This document shows, piece after piece, positions 25,059 to 33,502 of a DNA stretch of 64,000 bases (positions within the stretch are counted from its first letter, which is position 1; the number at the start of each line of letters is the position of its first letter). The translations under genes were made by a program, and so were the position numbers. This DNA comes from Flagellimonas lutimaris (GTDB lineage: Bacteria > Bacteroidota > Bacteroidia > Flavobacteriales > Flavobacteriaceae). The notes beneath the pieces were generated by a model, which saw only the letters and a program-made list of their open reading frames with translations, searched no databases and had not been told where the DNA came from. The stretch is from positions 106,001 to 170,000 of the forward strand of contig NZ_QXFH01000071.1 of assembly GCF_003581615.1 (NCBI RefSeq). Reading direction: 5' to 3'.

Positions 25059-27182
25059 ATGAAAGTTTACGATGACAAGCATATCAAAAATGTGGTATTT
25101 GTAGGTGCCCATGGAAGCGGTAAAACCACGCTCGCCGAAACAATGTTGTTCGAGGCGGGCCTGATCAAACGCCGCGGAACGGTAGAGAACAAGAGTACCG
25201 TATCAGATCACCATGATATAGAACACGAACGCGGGACTTCGGTCCTTGCCACCCCACTGCATACCGAGTGGCGAAACTACAAGATCAACATTATCGACAC
25301 CCCCGGACTTGACGATTTTATCGGCGAGATCCTTTCTTCCATTCGCGTGGCCGATTCTATCGTAACCGTCATCAATGCCCGGTATGGAGTGGAGATAGGC
25401 ACAGAGATCATTTGGAACTATATTGCCCGCTACAACAAACCCACCATCTTTGTCATCAATCAAATCGATCACCCCAATGCGAATTTCGACGATAGTTTTA
25501 AAGGAATCCGTTCCCTTGTGGGATCCAATGCCGTAAAAATTCAATATCCCTTGGTCATCGATGGGTCACAGTGTATCGTAGACGTACTTAAAATGAAGCT
25601 TTACAAATTTGGTCCCGACGGTGGGAAACCCGAAAAATTGCCCATCCCCGATAACCAAAAAGAACTGGCGAACCAATTGCACAACGAATTAGTAGAAAAG
25701 GCCGCTGAAAACGACATGGACCTATTGGAACTTTTTGTGGAGAAGGGAACTTTGAGCGAAGAAGAATTGCGACAAGGCATTAAACTAGGCATGCTCAATC
25801 ATGAACTTTTTCCTGTTTTCTGTGTTTCGGCCCTTCAGGATATGGGCAGCGGCCGACTTATGGGCTTTATTGATAATGTAGCCCCGGCTGCGGCCGATTT
25901 GAAACCGGAGCAGAGCGTAGAGGGTAAAGCGGTTAAGCCATTGCCTACGGAACCTACAGTGCTTTTCGTATTTAAGACGGAATTTTTGCCAAATGTGGGC
26001 CAGATTACGTTTTTTAAAGTAAAATCCGGAGAACTCAAGGCAAACGACAGGCTGGTCAATGTCCAGAACGGTGAAACGGAGACATTGAATCAATTGTTTA
26101 TCATGGACGGCAAGGAGCGCCGGCCCGTTTCAAAATTGAACGCAGGTGATATCGGCGCCTCGCTCAAACTAAAACATACCAAAACCAATGATACTTTGCA
26201 TGCCGAAGGGCATCCGGTAACCATCAAGCCCATTCAATATCCCGAGGCCCGTACCCGGAAGGCGGTGGCTGCTGTTGAGAAGCACGATGAAGAAAAAATG
26301 ATGGAGGCCCTTAAAAAGATACACCTTGAAGATCCCACGGTCGTCGTTTCCTATTCTCATGAATTAAAACAGCAGATATTGGCTTGTCAAGGCGAGTTAC
26401 AACTATCCGTTATCAAATGGTCCTTAGAAAACGAGTATGGAGTCAAGGCTGATTTTTCACGGCCCCGTATTGCGTACCGCGAAACCATAACCCGACCTGT
26501 TACGACCAGCTATCGCCATAAGAAACAATCGGGCGGGGCCGGTCAGTTTGCGCAGGTACATATGAAAATCGAACCCTGGCACCAGGATATGGCCGAGCCC
26601 GAGGGCTTTAGTATACGGGGCAAAGAAGAGGTAGAACTGCCCTGGGGCGGTAAATTGGTCTTTTATAACTGTATCGTTGGCGGCGTTATCGATCTGCGGT
26701 TTTTGCCTTCGATAAAAAAGGGAATTTTGGAAGTGATGGAATCCGGTCCTTTGACCGAATCCTATATCCGTGACGTTCGTGTCATGGTCTATGATGGCAA
26801 GATGCACCCGGTCGATTCCAACGACATTGCTTTCAAGATTGCTGGAGCCCACGCTTTCAAGTCCGCCTTTTTGAATGCAAGGCCCAAACTTCTGGAACCC
26901 ATCCGTAACCTTAACGTAAAAGTTCCGGAAGATACTGTTGGGCAGGTCATGACCGATCTGCAATCGCGTCGGGCCGTTATTTTGGGAATTGAAAGTGCCG
27001 ATCAGTATCAGATTCTCCGATGTACCGTCCCTGAAGCGGAACTTTACGGGTATTCTACCGAGCTAAGGTCGCTTACCCAAGGTAAAGCCACATTCCATGC
27101 TACATTTTCGGCATTTGAGCCCGTTCCAGGAAACATTCAGGAAAAAATCGTAAAAGAAAAAGATCAACCTGTGGATGCATGA
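25059..27182 (+). CDS. EF-G-like translational GTPase
   Basis: A 707-residue paralogue of elongation factor G. The GTPase domain has the P-loop GAHGSGKTT (16-24), switch-I-like ERGTSV (57-62), G3 DTPGLDDF (80-87) and G4 NQID (134-137). EF-G-type domains II to V follow (ARTRKAVAAVEKHDEEKMMEAL; KKQSGGAGQFAQVHMKIEP; GVIDLRFLPSIKKGILEVM; YSTELRSLTQGKATF), so the protein is complete. It is not the housekeeping EF-G: G3 lacks the PGH His (Leu84 instead) and G4 is NQID rather than NKxD. Such EF-G-like proteins occur in many Bacteroidota; suggested roles are ribosome rescue or an alternative translocase. It stands alone, with base composition richer in GC than the cassette genes downstream. Confidence 0.88.
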   Translation: MKVYDDKHIKNVVFVGAHGSGKTTLAETMLFEAGLIKRRGTVENKSTVSDHHDIEHERGTSVLATPLHTEWRNYKINIIDTPGLDDFIGEILSSIRVADSIVTVINARYGVEIGTEIIWNYIARYNKPTIFVINQIDHPNANFDDSFKGIRSLVGSNAVKIQYPLVIDGSQCIVDVLKMKLYKFGPDGGKPEKLPIPDNQKELANQLHNELVEKAAENDMDLLELFVEKGTLSEEELRQGIKLGMLNHELFPVFCVSALQDMGSGRLMGFIDNVAPAAADLKPEQSVEGKAVKPLPTEPTVLFVFKTEFLPNVGQITFFKVKSGELKANDRLVNVQNGETETLNQLFIMDGKERRPVSKLNAGDIGASLKLKHTKTNDTLHAEGHPVTIKPIQYPEARTRKAVAAVEKHDEEKMMEALKKIHLEDPTVVVSYSHELKQQILACQGELQLSVIKWSLENEYGVKADFSRPRIAYRETITRPVTTSYRHKKQSGGAGQFAQVHMKIEPWHQDMAEPEGFSIRGKEEVELPWGGKLVFYNCIVGGVIDLRFLPSIKKGILEVMESGPLTESYIRDVRVMVYDGKMHPVDSNDIAFKIAGAHAFKSAFLNARPKLLEPIRNLNVKVPEDTVGQVMTDLQSRRAVILGIESADQYQILRCTVPEAELYGYSTELRSLTQGKATFHATFSAFEPVPGNIQEKIVKEKDQPVDA

Positions 27183-27374
27183 TTTGGATTTAGTCTCCAA
27201 ATAGGGTGTCGGACGCTACGGTTGATCCTTCTCGGTCTTTTGTACTGATGGGCTGGAGCTTTTTGACCATGCCGGATATTGGCAAGCATTAAAAGCAACC
27301 TCATGAAAAAAGTCTATGGTTTAATTTGAAGAAAGTCTAAATGAATGAAACCACATTTTGAATGAGTAAGAAGA

Positions 27375-27392
27375 ATCGTTTATTTGAACTTT
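27375..27392 (-). repeat. 18-bp repeat, copy A
   Basis: Exact match (18/18) on the minus strand to AAAGTTCAAATAAACGAT. It overlaps the TAA stop of the parE gene that starts at 27693. Same orientation relative to the gene as in the 37-42 kb array. Confidence 0.85.
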
Positions 27393-27693
27393 ACTTAAGG
27401 TGTTTTGGAAAATCCATCCGACCGCCCAAAACTCTTACAATGAATATTTTCTCATTTTCCACAAAATAGAATATGACATGTGCCTTGTACCTATAGCGTA
27501 GCAACATTTTGTCCTTTACTGCCACATATCTCTTTCCGAGTTCAGGGTTGTCGCCCAAATCAGTTATAATAGTTTTGAGTCCCTGGGCATATTTTAAAGA
27601 TTGCCCCTCACCGAACTTTTTTATTGTGTATTTGGCAATGGCCTTCAAATCTGCCTTTGCCTTTGCACTAATGACAAATTTATTTTCCGGCAT
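27391..27693 (-). CDS. parE: RelE/ParE-family toxin
   Basis: A 100-residue ParE-type toxin: KFVISAKAKADLKAIAKYTIKKFG (helical hairpin, about 5-28), LKYAQGLKTIITDLGDNPELGKRY and the C-terminal YRYKAHVIFYFVENEKIFIVRVLGGRMDF, the core beta-sheet and tail of the family. ParE proteins poison DNA gyrase; other members of the superfamily cleave mRNA, and sequence alone does not decide. It overlaps the upstream antitoxin gene by 14 bp, so the two are translated together. The stop codon merges with repeat copy A. Homologous to the toxin at 37375-37668. Confidence 0.9.
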   Translation of the reverse strand: MPENKFVISAKAKADLKAIAKYTIKKFGEGQSLKYAQGLKTIITDLGDNPELGKRYVAVKDKMLLRYRYKAHVIFYFVENEKIFIVRVLGGRMDFPKHLK

Positions 27694-27931
27694 TGTGCTC
27701 GTTTATAGCTTCTTCCCAAATACTATCGATAGTAGCATCGGTCGGACCGCTTTCAATTCCTTCGATCAACGCTTCGTTCAAATCAACGATACGTTTTCTA
27801 CGCTCTTGATCCTTTCGAATTATGTCCCTGATATATTCACTGTCGTTCGTGTAGAACCCTTGCTCGATCAAACTTTTGACAAAGGCATCTTGTTGTTCCG
27901 TAAAAGTGATAGATTTTCTAATTACCCCCAT
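27680..27931 (-). CDS. parD: ParD-family antitoxin
   Basis: An 83-residue antitoxin: ribbon-helix-helix N-terminus IRKSITFTEQQDAFVKSLIEQG (about 4-25) and the ParD signature YTNDSEYIRDIIRKDQERR (about 27-45), then an acidic toxin-binding tail. It neutralises the ParE encoded downstream (14-bp overlap) and normally represses its own promoter. The upstream 270 bp (27932-28201) is AT-rich and holds a degenerate plus-strand copy of the 18-bp repeat and several GGTAAC/GTTACC motifs. Confidence 0.9.
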   Translation of the reverse strand: MGVIRKSITFTEQQDAFVKSLIEQGFYTNDSEYIRDIIRKDQERRKRIVDLNEALIEGIESGPTDATIDSIWEEAINEHNAGK

Positions 27932-28036
27932 ATTGAACCAATATTATTAATAATGATTCAATTTAAGCAAATAATTTGGTATAGACAACAATGGAAAAAG
28001 TAAACTCTTTATGATTAATGAAGTTATATTAAGGTG

Positions 28037-28055
28037 AAAGTTAAATAAAAACGGT
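28037..28055 (+). repeat. Degenerate inverted copy of the 18-bp repeat
   Basis: AAAGTTAAATAAAAACGGT on the plus strand resembles the repeat AAAGTTCAAATAAACGAT with one inserted base and a few changes. With copy A it would bracket the first parDE pair as an inverted pair (27375-28055). AT-rich DNA makes chance similarity possible. Confidence 0.35.
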
Positions 28056-28132
28056 GATTTAAATTTAATTAATAAAAATTGTCTCCAAATTTTATTATCC
28101 TGGTAACAGAAAGCATATCCATATGGTCAAAA

Positions 28133-28159
28133 GTTACCTATTCGGTAACCTTTTTTTTT
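28133..28159. terminator. Hairpin with T run (possible terminator)
   Basis: GTTACC-tattc-GGTAAC followed by CTTTTTTTTT on the plus strand and flanked by A/T runs on the other side. It lies 43 bp past the deaminase stop (minus), so it could end that transcript. Two more GGTAAC/GTTACC sixmers lie at about 28102 and 28182. Confidence 0.45.
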
Positions 28160-28201
28160 GGATAAAAGGGTTAATATTTTTGTTACCGTATCTGATTTCC
28201 G

Positions 28202-28663
28202 TTACATTTTATGAAGCCTGGAAGCCTCTTTCTCTAAAAACGGCCCAAGGACCTCTACCTTTCTTCCTCCTTTTGCCAACACATCCCTAATGGGAATTTC
28301 AAAAACCCAATTGGGGTCATTTCTACCTACAATTTGATAATAGGTTTCTTTGCTCAATCCATAGACAATTTTACCAATGCCGCTCCAGTAAATGGCCGAT
28401 GTGCACATGGGACATGGCTCATCACTGGTATAGATGGTACAATTGTTCAAAAAGGAATGATCATATTTTTTGCTTGCTTCCCTGATCAAATTAATTTCGG
28501 CATGGGCCAAACAATCCTTATCAGTGGCAATGGTGTTTTCACCTTTCAAGAGTACTCGACCATTCCCAGTGACCAGAATACAGCCAAAAGGCAGATTACC
28601 TTTTCTTTTTGATTTACGGGCGGTTTCAATCGCCATTTGGATAAATTTTTTATGTTTCTCCAT
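28202..28663 (-). CDS. Cytidine/deoxycytidylate-type nucleoside deaminase
   Basis: A 153-residue zinc deaminase of the CDA superfamily. Zinc and catalytic motifs are complete: AHAEINLI (His and Glu, about 53-60) and DEPCPMCTSAIYWSG (two Cys, about 81-95). The N-terminus KFIQMAIETARKSKRKGNLPFGCILV fits the guanine-deaminase/TadA-like branch; the C-terminal FLEKEASRLHKM differs from TadA, which suggests a free base or nucleoside (guanine, for example) as substrate. Single gene on the minus strand, 138 bp downstream of the esterase-TPR gene. Cytoplasmic. Confidence 0.88.
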   Translation of the reverse strand: MEKHKKFIQMAIETARKSKRKGNLPFGCILVTGNGRVLLKGENTIATDKDCLAHAEINLIREASKKYDHSFLNNCTIYTSDEPCPMCTSAIYWSGIGKIVYGLSKETYYQIVGRNDPNWVFEIPIRDVLAKGGRKVEVLGPFLEKEASRLHKM

Positions 28664-28801
28664 GGATTGATTTTAATTTTGATGTCTTATCGCTTTTGCT
28701 CATTGCACTTCAATACCACCTACATGATTTCCTCCCCACTTATTCGACATGACTTGCTATATTTTTTAAAAACTATATCGAAATCTTTTAGCAACACTGT
28801 T

Positions 28802-29974
28802 TTATTCCCTTTTTTCCAGTTCTGATAATTTCATCTTGACATGTTCGTTCTTTGGATTCAGTTCAAGGGATTTTGAGTAGTTGTCTATGGCCTTTTTCTT
28901 ATCTCCAAGCGCTTCATAGGCTTCGCCCAGACTATCAAAAGCATTGTATGAATTAGGGAAATTCTCCGTATTCAGGATAAAGAATGCCAAGGCCTTCGAC
29001 ATTTCACTTTTATTCCTGCTTCGAAGCAATCCATATCCTATTCGGTTGACAAGCTGTTCCGGCGGTCTAAAATCCCACGAAAGTCGGTGTGAAATCGATT
29101 GAAAGTGCTGAATCAACTGTTCCTTGCTTTTCACATCACGATAAGAAATACCATAACCATCAAATAGAGTGGAGATGCCATTGTAAAAAGCGATTGGGGG
29201 CACAGAAGCATGGTTTTCATTTTCGAAATATTCCATTTTGGCCGGAAAATCACCTTTACATATGCTGTTCAACCCTTCATATAATCTCACATGACGATCA
29301 CGGTTTCTAATATTCCTCTTTCCCCAATTTGCTGTGGCCAAATAAAGAAATCTTTTAAAGGATTGGTCGGTAACTGCTTCCAATTTTTTGTCCAGGGTTT
29401 CTACATCCCAAGTGCCAAAACTGGGATCCACTGCAATAAAAGCACTAAAAAGGGATTTTTCCTTCATATAGGCATGGGTGGTCAATAAAGCACTTAAAGA
29501 ATGTCCAAAAAGAATTCGGTATGGATCGCTTCTATACTGGCTGTCCAATTCGGGAATCAGTTCATCTTCCAAAAATCTCAAAAAATTTTCCCCTCCCCCC
29601 GAATTGTTCTTTCTTACAGTAATGACTTTATCAGGGGTATAGTCCCTTCTGCGATCTACATTCTGAACACCCACCACAATCATTTCCGGAATTTTCCAAC
29701 TTCGGTATGCATTGGAACTGAGATAATTTACCACCCCAGCTATACTTTTAAAATGTACGTTCCCATCGAGAACCATAAGTACTGGATAGCGCTTGTGGGA
29801 TGATTGTTCATCATTGTAAGAGTCCGGCAGGCTGATCCAATACCCTCTGTCTTCATCCAAAATATTGGAGTGGAGCATATGTTTTGTTCCCAACATGATG
29901 GATTCGGTATCCTGAGACTTGATCTGCCCAATGCCCATGCATATAAAAAGTAATACAATGATGTTTTTATTCAT
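28802..29974 (-). CDS. Secreted esterase (PF00756-like) with TPR tail
   Basis: A 390-residue protein with a signal peptide (MNKNIIVLLFICMGIGQIKSQ). Residues about 30-270 form an esterase-D-like alpha/beta hydrolase: YPVLMVLDGNVHF (oxyanion strand), nucleophile elbow FGHSLSALL (about 157-165), and a late NENHASVPP with the probable catalytic His. Residues about 320-388 hold TPR-like helices (NSYNAFDSLGEAYEALGDKKKAIDNYSKSLELNPKN). This combination is common in Bacteroidota, often near peptide or siderophore functions; the substrate is unknown. 62 bp separate it from the upstream MBL-fold gene on the same strand. Confidence 0.85.
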   Translation of the reverse strand: MNKNIIVLLFICMGIGQIKSQDTESIMLGTKHMLHSNILDEDRGYWISLPDSYNDEQSSHKRYPVLMVLDGNVHFKSIAGVVNYLSSNAYRSWKIPEMIVVGVQNVDRRRDYTPDKVITVRKNNSGGGENFLRFLEDELIPELDSQYRSDPYRILFGHSLSALLTTHAYMKEKSLFSAFIAVDPSFGTWDVETLDKKLEAVTDQSFKRFLYLATANWGKRNIRNRDRHVRLYEGLNSICKGDFPAKMEYFENENHASVPPIAFYNGISTLFDGYGISYRDVKSKEQLIQHFQSISHRLSWDFRPPEQLVNRIGYGLLRSRNKSEMSKALAFFILNTENFPNSYNAFDSLGEAYEALGDKKKAIDNYSKSLELNPKNEHVKMKLSELEKRE

Positions 29975-30036
29975 TTTGTTGATTTTTTAAAATCGGTATG
30001 GACCACTGTTTTGCTCTTTGTTTTTTCTGAAGGTCT

Positions 30037-30972
30037 TTATTGCTGCAAACTATACATCAGTTTGACATGCCGTTCAATTTCATTATCAAAATCTTGATAA
30101 AGGGATTTGTATTTTGGCGCAAGATTAGCCTTGACACGCAATAGGGTTTCATTGAATTTCATACCATTTTTATGGTCCGTATGAACCCGCTTCCAAACAG
30201 TCGATAACAATTCCGCATCCCTCATTATTGCTTTTACGGTCGTTGCTTTACCGTGTCCCGTTAAGACAATATCAGGACCTAGCTCTGCAATTTTATGAAG
30301 CGTATCAATCATATTTGGAACATTACCGTGATCCGTGATCATCGGCATCCAATCTGAACTCAGAACGTCTCCCCCGAATATAATTTTTTGTTCGGGCAAC
30401 CACATTAAAATATCTCCGGGTGAATGAGCACTATTGCTGAAAATAAATTCAACGTCCATCCCTCCGAAATTACGTTTTTGTCGTTGAACCAATAAAATAT
30501 TGGGATACTTAAGCTGCGTGGTTCCGATTGCACCATGGGTCACTTTGGCATAAAACTCAACATCATCTTGACCATATTTTTTCATTGTAGAAACCGACTG
30601 TTCACTAGCAATAATTTCAACCACGGTATTGGTAAATGCCGCATTGCCCAACCAATGATCTGCATGACTGTGCGAATTGACCACCCAACGGACAGGAAGG
30701 TCCGTAACCGTTTTAATGGCTTTTTTGATGTTGTTGCCTATTGTTTCAGATGAACCGGTATCAAAAAGGAGTACGCCCGTTTCGGTAACAACAAAATGAA
30801 CATTGGAATTCCATCCCTTGTTTTTGGGGGTGGGCAATCCTATGGATGGCGAGATGATGCTATATACATTTTCTGTGATGGTTGTCACCACAAAATCGGA
30901 TTTGATATTCTTTGCCATGGAAATTTGGCCGATAAGCAGAAATCCAAAGAGATTAAAACGGAGTATTCTCAT
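30037..30972 (-). CDS. MBL-fold metallohydrolase, secreted
   Basis: A 311-residue metallo-beta-lactamase-fold protein. The zinc motif HSHADH lies at about residues 100-105, followed by AHSPGDILMWLPEQKIIFGGDVL (His and Asp ligands) and LTGHGKAT (last His). N-terminal hydrophobic stretch RFNLFGFLLIGQISMAKN suggests export. Family members of this type (quinoprotein-relay/SoxH-like) include hydrolases of unknown substrate; true beta-lactamase activity cannot be claimed. It is upstream of the esterase-TPR gene, probably in one unit with it. Confidence 0.85.
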   Translation of the reverse strand: MRILRFNLFGFLLIGQISMAKNIKSDFVVTTITENVYSIISPSIGLPTPKNKGWNSNVHFVVTETGVLLFDTGSSETIGNNIKKAIKTVTDLPVRWVVNSHSHADHWLGNAAFTNTVVEIIASEQSVSTMKKYGQDDVEFYAKVTHGAIGTTQLKYPNILLVQRQKRNFGGMDVEFIFSNSAHSPGDILMWLPEQKIIFGGDVLSSDWMPMITDHGNVPNMIDTLHKIAELGPDIVLTGHGKATTVKAIMRDAELLSTVWKRVHTDHKNGMKFNETLLRVKANLAPKYKSLYQDFDNEIERHVKLMYSLQQ

Positions 30973-31104
30973 TTACTTTATAATCTTTTCATTTTTTTGT
31001 GTTTGCAATGTAGACTATACAAACCCAAAAATGTTACAATGGAATCAAAAAAAGGTTGTAATCGGAGCCATTTCGAACCTACCGGAATCTGGACGGAAAA
31101 AGAA

Positions 31105-31122
31105 ATCGTTTATTTGAACTTT
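31105..31122 (-). repeat. 18-bp repeat, copy B
   Basis: Exact 18/18 match on the minus strand to AAAGTTCAAATAAACGAT, preceded by ATC as in copies D to F. It lies 35 bp downstream of the stop of a 47-codon reading frame (31158-31301). Confidence 0.85.
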
Positions 31123-31157
31123 GATTTGGTGAATCCAATCATTTTGAATTAGGACCG

Positions 31158-31301
31158 TCATTGAAAAACTTTAATACTCTTAAGAATTGTTCGGTCATTT
31201 TGAGTTTCCCACACACAATATTCGGTAAGATCTTCATAAAGTCCAATTTGAAATCGTCGATAGCCATTATACCAAGTTTCGGACTTTTTTGGTTTTGACA
31301 T
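31158..31301 (-). CDS. Small ORF, 47 residues, unknown
   Basis: ATG at 31301 to TGA at 31158 encodes MSKPKKSETWYNGYRRFQIG and 27 further residues ending KSIKVFQ. It is polar with several aromatic residues and no membrane segment; no family is recognised. Support for a real gene is its place: same strand and same position relative to repeat copy B as the genes of the 37-42 kb array. The repeat is 35 bp beyond the stop. It may be a truncated or relic cassette gene. Confidence 0.4.
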   Translation of the reverse strand: MSKPKKSETWYNGYRRFQIGLYEDLTEYCVWETQNDRTILKSIKVFQ

Positions 31302-31307
31302 GTTTTC

Positions 31308-31580
31308 AAAGTTAATTCAAACAGTCAACATGTTCTTTTCTCAATGTCCAGTCAAATGTTGTAAGTCCAGGTGGCACATACATATTAAAAAAGGAAAGCA
31401 TGTTACCTCATTATGTCGGGATGACCGAACTAAGGTCATTCCTAAAGTTAATGAACTACTCCTACCCAGAGCGTCGAGGAATTCTTTAGGCACATAATTT
31501 TAAAAGTTGATATATATCATTTAATGTAAATCTGGCTTTTGCTACTTTAAAGCTGCTTTTAATCAAAAGGCCAAGAGAAT
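31308..31580. other. Intergenic region before the ferredoxin oxidoreductase genes
   Basis: No convincing gene. A weak plus-strand likeness to the 18-bp repeat (AAAGTTAATTCAAACAGT, 12/18) is at 31308-31325. The last 70 bp are AT-rich and should contain the promoter of the plus-strand operon; no clear TAnnTTTG was fixed. Confidence 0.4.
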
Positions 31581-33488
31581 ATGGATTACATTGACAGTGG
31601 TGATATCTTGAACGAGGGCGACCGGATTAAACCCAGGAAAATCAAACAAGCGATTGTTGAAATCGTAAGCGATTCAGGCGAGGGAGCCCAAAAATGTGGA
31701 CAGAGCTTCGGGGCAATCTCCGCGAAAATGGGAAATGGTGTTTGGACCGTTGAGATCATTCCGGCAGAAATACAACCACCCGCACGCTCCCGAGAAGGCG
31801 CTTCCGGAATCCGGGTGCGTATCGGTTCCGATAAAGTGACCAATATGGGAAATCACGCTGACTTGGTGATCGCCCTCAATGAGCAGGTGCTGTACGGTCG
31901 GATCCGCCAAGATGCCTATAATGAGAATACCCTGATGTTTATCGAGAATAAATGGGCCAAAAGCGAACAGGAATCCGTTAGACAGCAGTACTCGGAAGCA
32001 TTATTGAAATTTAAGGAATTGGGCATTCAGGTGATCGAGATCTCCATGGAAGAGGAATGTCTGAAACTAATGCCCGATCCCCGCAAAGGTAAAAACATGT
32101 GGATCCTGGGCCTGCTCTGCTATATGTACGATCGTGACATCCCTAAGGCCGAGAATCAGATCCGAAAAATCTTTAAAAAGAAAACCGATGAGGTAATAGA
32201 TTTGAATATCAAGTTGTTGCAAGCGGGATATGATTGGGCCAGAGAAAATCTTCCCTTTCATTACGAGGTGACGCCGATGGATGTGGATGATGATATGGTG
32301 GTCATGAACGGAAATGAAGCCCTCAGTTTGGGTGTCATGGCATCGGGTATTGAACTGTGTTCGATGTATCCGATAACGCCTGCGACATCCGTATCCCATC
32401 ACCTGGCCGAATATTTTGAAAGGGTCGGGGGTATCGTGCATCAGGCAGAAGATGAGATTTCTGCTATCGGATTTGCGATCGGTGCTTCTTTCGCAGGGAA
32501 ACCAGCAGTAACGGTTACCTCGGGACCGGGATTGGCACTCAAGACCGAGTTTATCGGCTTGGCCGTCATGGCAGAAATCCCGCTCGTGATAATTGATGTT
32601 CAGCGAGGGGGCCCCTCTACCGGATTGCCGACGAAGGTTGAACAGAGCGACTTGTTGGCAGCGATTTACGGGGAGGCAGGGGATGCCCCAAAAATTGTGC
32701 TTGCAGCCGCAACTATCGAAGAGTGCTTTCACTTTGTTGTTTTGGCACGCAAGCTTGCCGAATCATTCCGCACGCCCGTCATATTATTGAGTGATGCGAA
32801 CCTGGCAACAGGGGTACAACCCTTCCCGCGTCCAAAAATCGACCCCTTGTGGCTGACCAATCCCATCGATCAGAGCCCATGGAAGGATGGGGCCTGGCCA
32901 TTTGGATGGGATGAAAAAACAGGAACCAGCAAAAGACCGATTCCGGGGCAGAAAGGCGGTATGTATACCGTAACGGGACTGGCCCATGGACAGACGGGAA
33001 AGGTGGCATACGACCCGGAGATTAATCAGGCCAGCGTCGAAAGCCGAAGCCGAAAGATCGCCTCTTTCCAGAAAAGCCTAAAATCACCAAAGATCAACGG
33101 TGACCCGGAAGGTGATATTCTGCTGGTTGGTTGGGGATCTACACTTGGTGCCATAGAGGAAGCCGTAGCCGATGCCCGTGCCGAAGGACTAAAGGTAAGC
33201 AGCCTGCACTTGCGATTTCTCTTTCCCATCGTTCCGGGGTTGGTAGATATCTTCAAAAGATTCAAAAAAGTCATCACCGTTGAGATCAATTATAGCGATA
33301 CCCTGGGCCACCCAATGGTCAATCAGGAGAATCGCCGTTATGCCCAGTTGGCGTGGCTCCTTAGGGCACAAACACACATGGATATTGATTGTTTCAGCAA
33401 TGTCTATGGGCAACCCCTGAACCCTGAAAAGGTATTGAAAATGATCAAGCGCGAATTGAAAATTGAAAACTCCGAAGTCAAAGTATAA
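31581..33488 (+). CDS. 2-oxoacid:ferredoxin oxidoreductase, fused gamma-alpha subunit
   Basis: A 635-residue KorA-type subunit. Residues about 20-200 are the gamma domain (GEGAQKCGQSFGAISAKMG ... SGIRVRIGSDKVTNMGNHADLVIALNEQ) and about 245-620 the alpha domain with TPP pyrimidine-side motifs: GVMASGIELCSMYPITPATSVSH, QAEDEISAIGFAIGASFAG and TSGPGLALKTEFIGLAVMAEIPLVI, then QRGGPSTGLPTKVEQSDL. The enzyme oxidatively decarboxylates a 2-oxoacid (2-oxoglutarate, pyruvate or branched chain) to the acyl-CoA with ferredoxin as acceptor, or runs in reverse. The beta subunit gene follows after 14 bp. Plus strand and GC-richer than the flanking repeat-associated genes. Confidence 0.92.
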   Translation: MDYIDSGDILNEGDRIKPRKIKQAIVEIVSDSGEGAQKCGQSFGAISAKMGNGVWTVEIIPAEIQPPARSREGASGIRVRIGSDKVTNMGNHADLVIALNEQVLYGRIRQDAYNENTLMFIENKWAKSEQESVRQQYSEALLKFKELGIQVIEISMEEECLKLMPDPRKGKNMWILGLLCYMYDRDIPKAENQIRKIFKKKTDEVIDLNIKLLQAGYDWARENLPFHYEVTPMDVDDDMVVMNGNEALSLGVMASGIELCSMYPITPATSVSHHLAEYFERVGGIVHQAEDEISAIGFAIGASFAGKPAVTVTSGPGLALKTEFIGLAVMAEIPLVIIDVQRGGPSTGLPTKVEQSDLLAAIYGEAGDAPKIVLAAATIEECFHFVVLARKLAESFRTPVILLSDANLATGVQPFPRPKIDPLWLTNPIDQSPWKDGAWPFGWDEKTGTSKRPIPGQKGGMYTVTGLAHGQTGKVAYDPEINQASVESRSRKIASFQKSLKSPKINGDPEGDILLVGWGSTLGAIEEAVADARAEGLKVSSLHLRFLFPIVPGLVDIFKRFKKVITVEINYSDTLGHPMVNQENRRYAQLAWLLRAQTHMDIDCFSNVYGQPLNPEKVLKMIKRELKIENSEVKV

Positions 33489-33502
33489 AAACTTGAAATG
33501 CT

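Noticed and set aside
30037..30972. Antibiotic-resistance beta-lactamase
   Set aside because: The HSHADH motif shows the MBL fold only; the sequence resembles general metallohydrolases and nothing ties it to beta-lactams.
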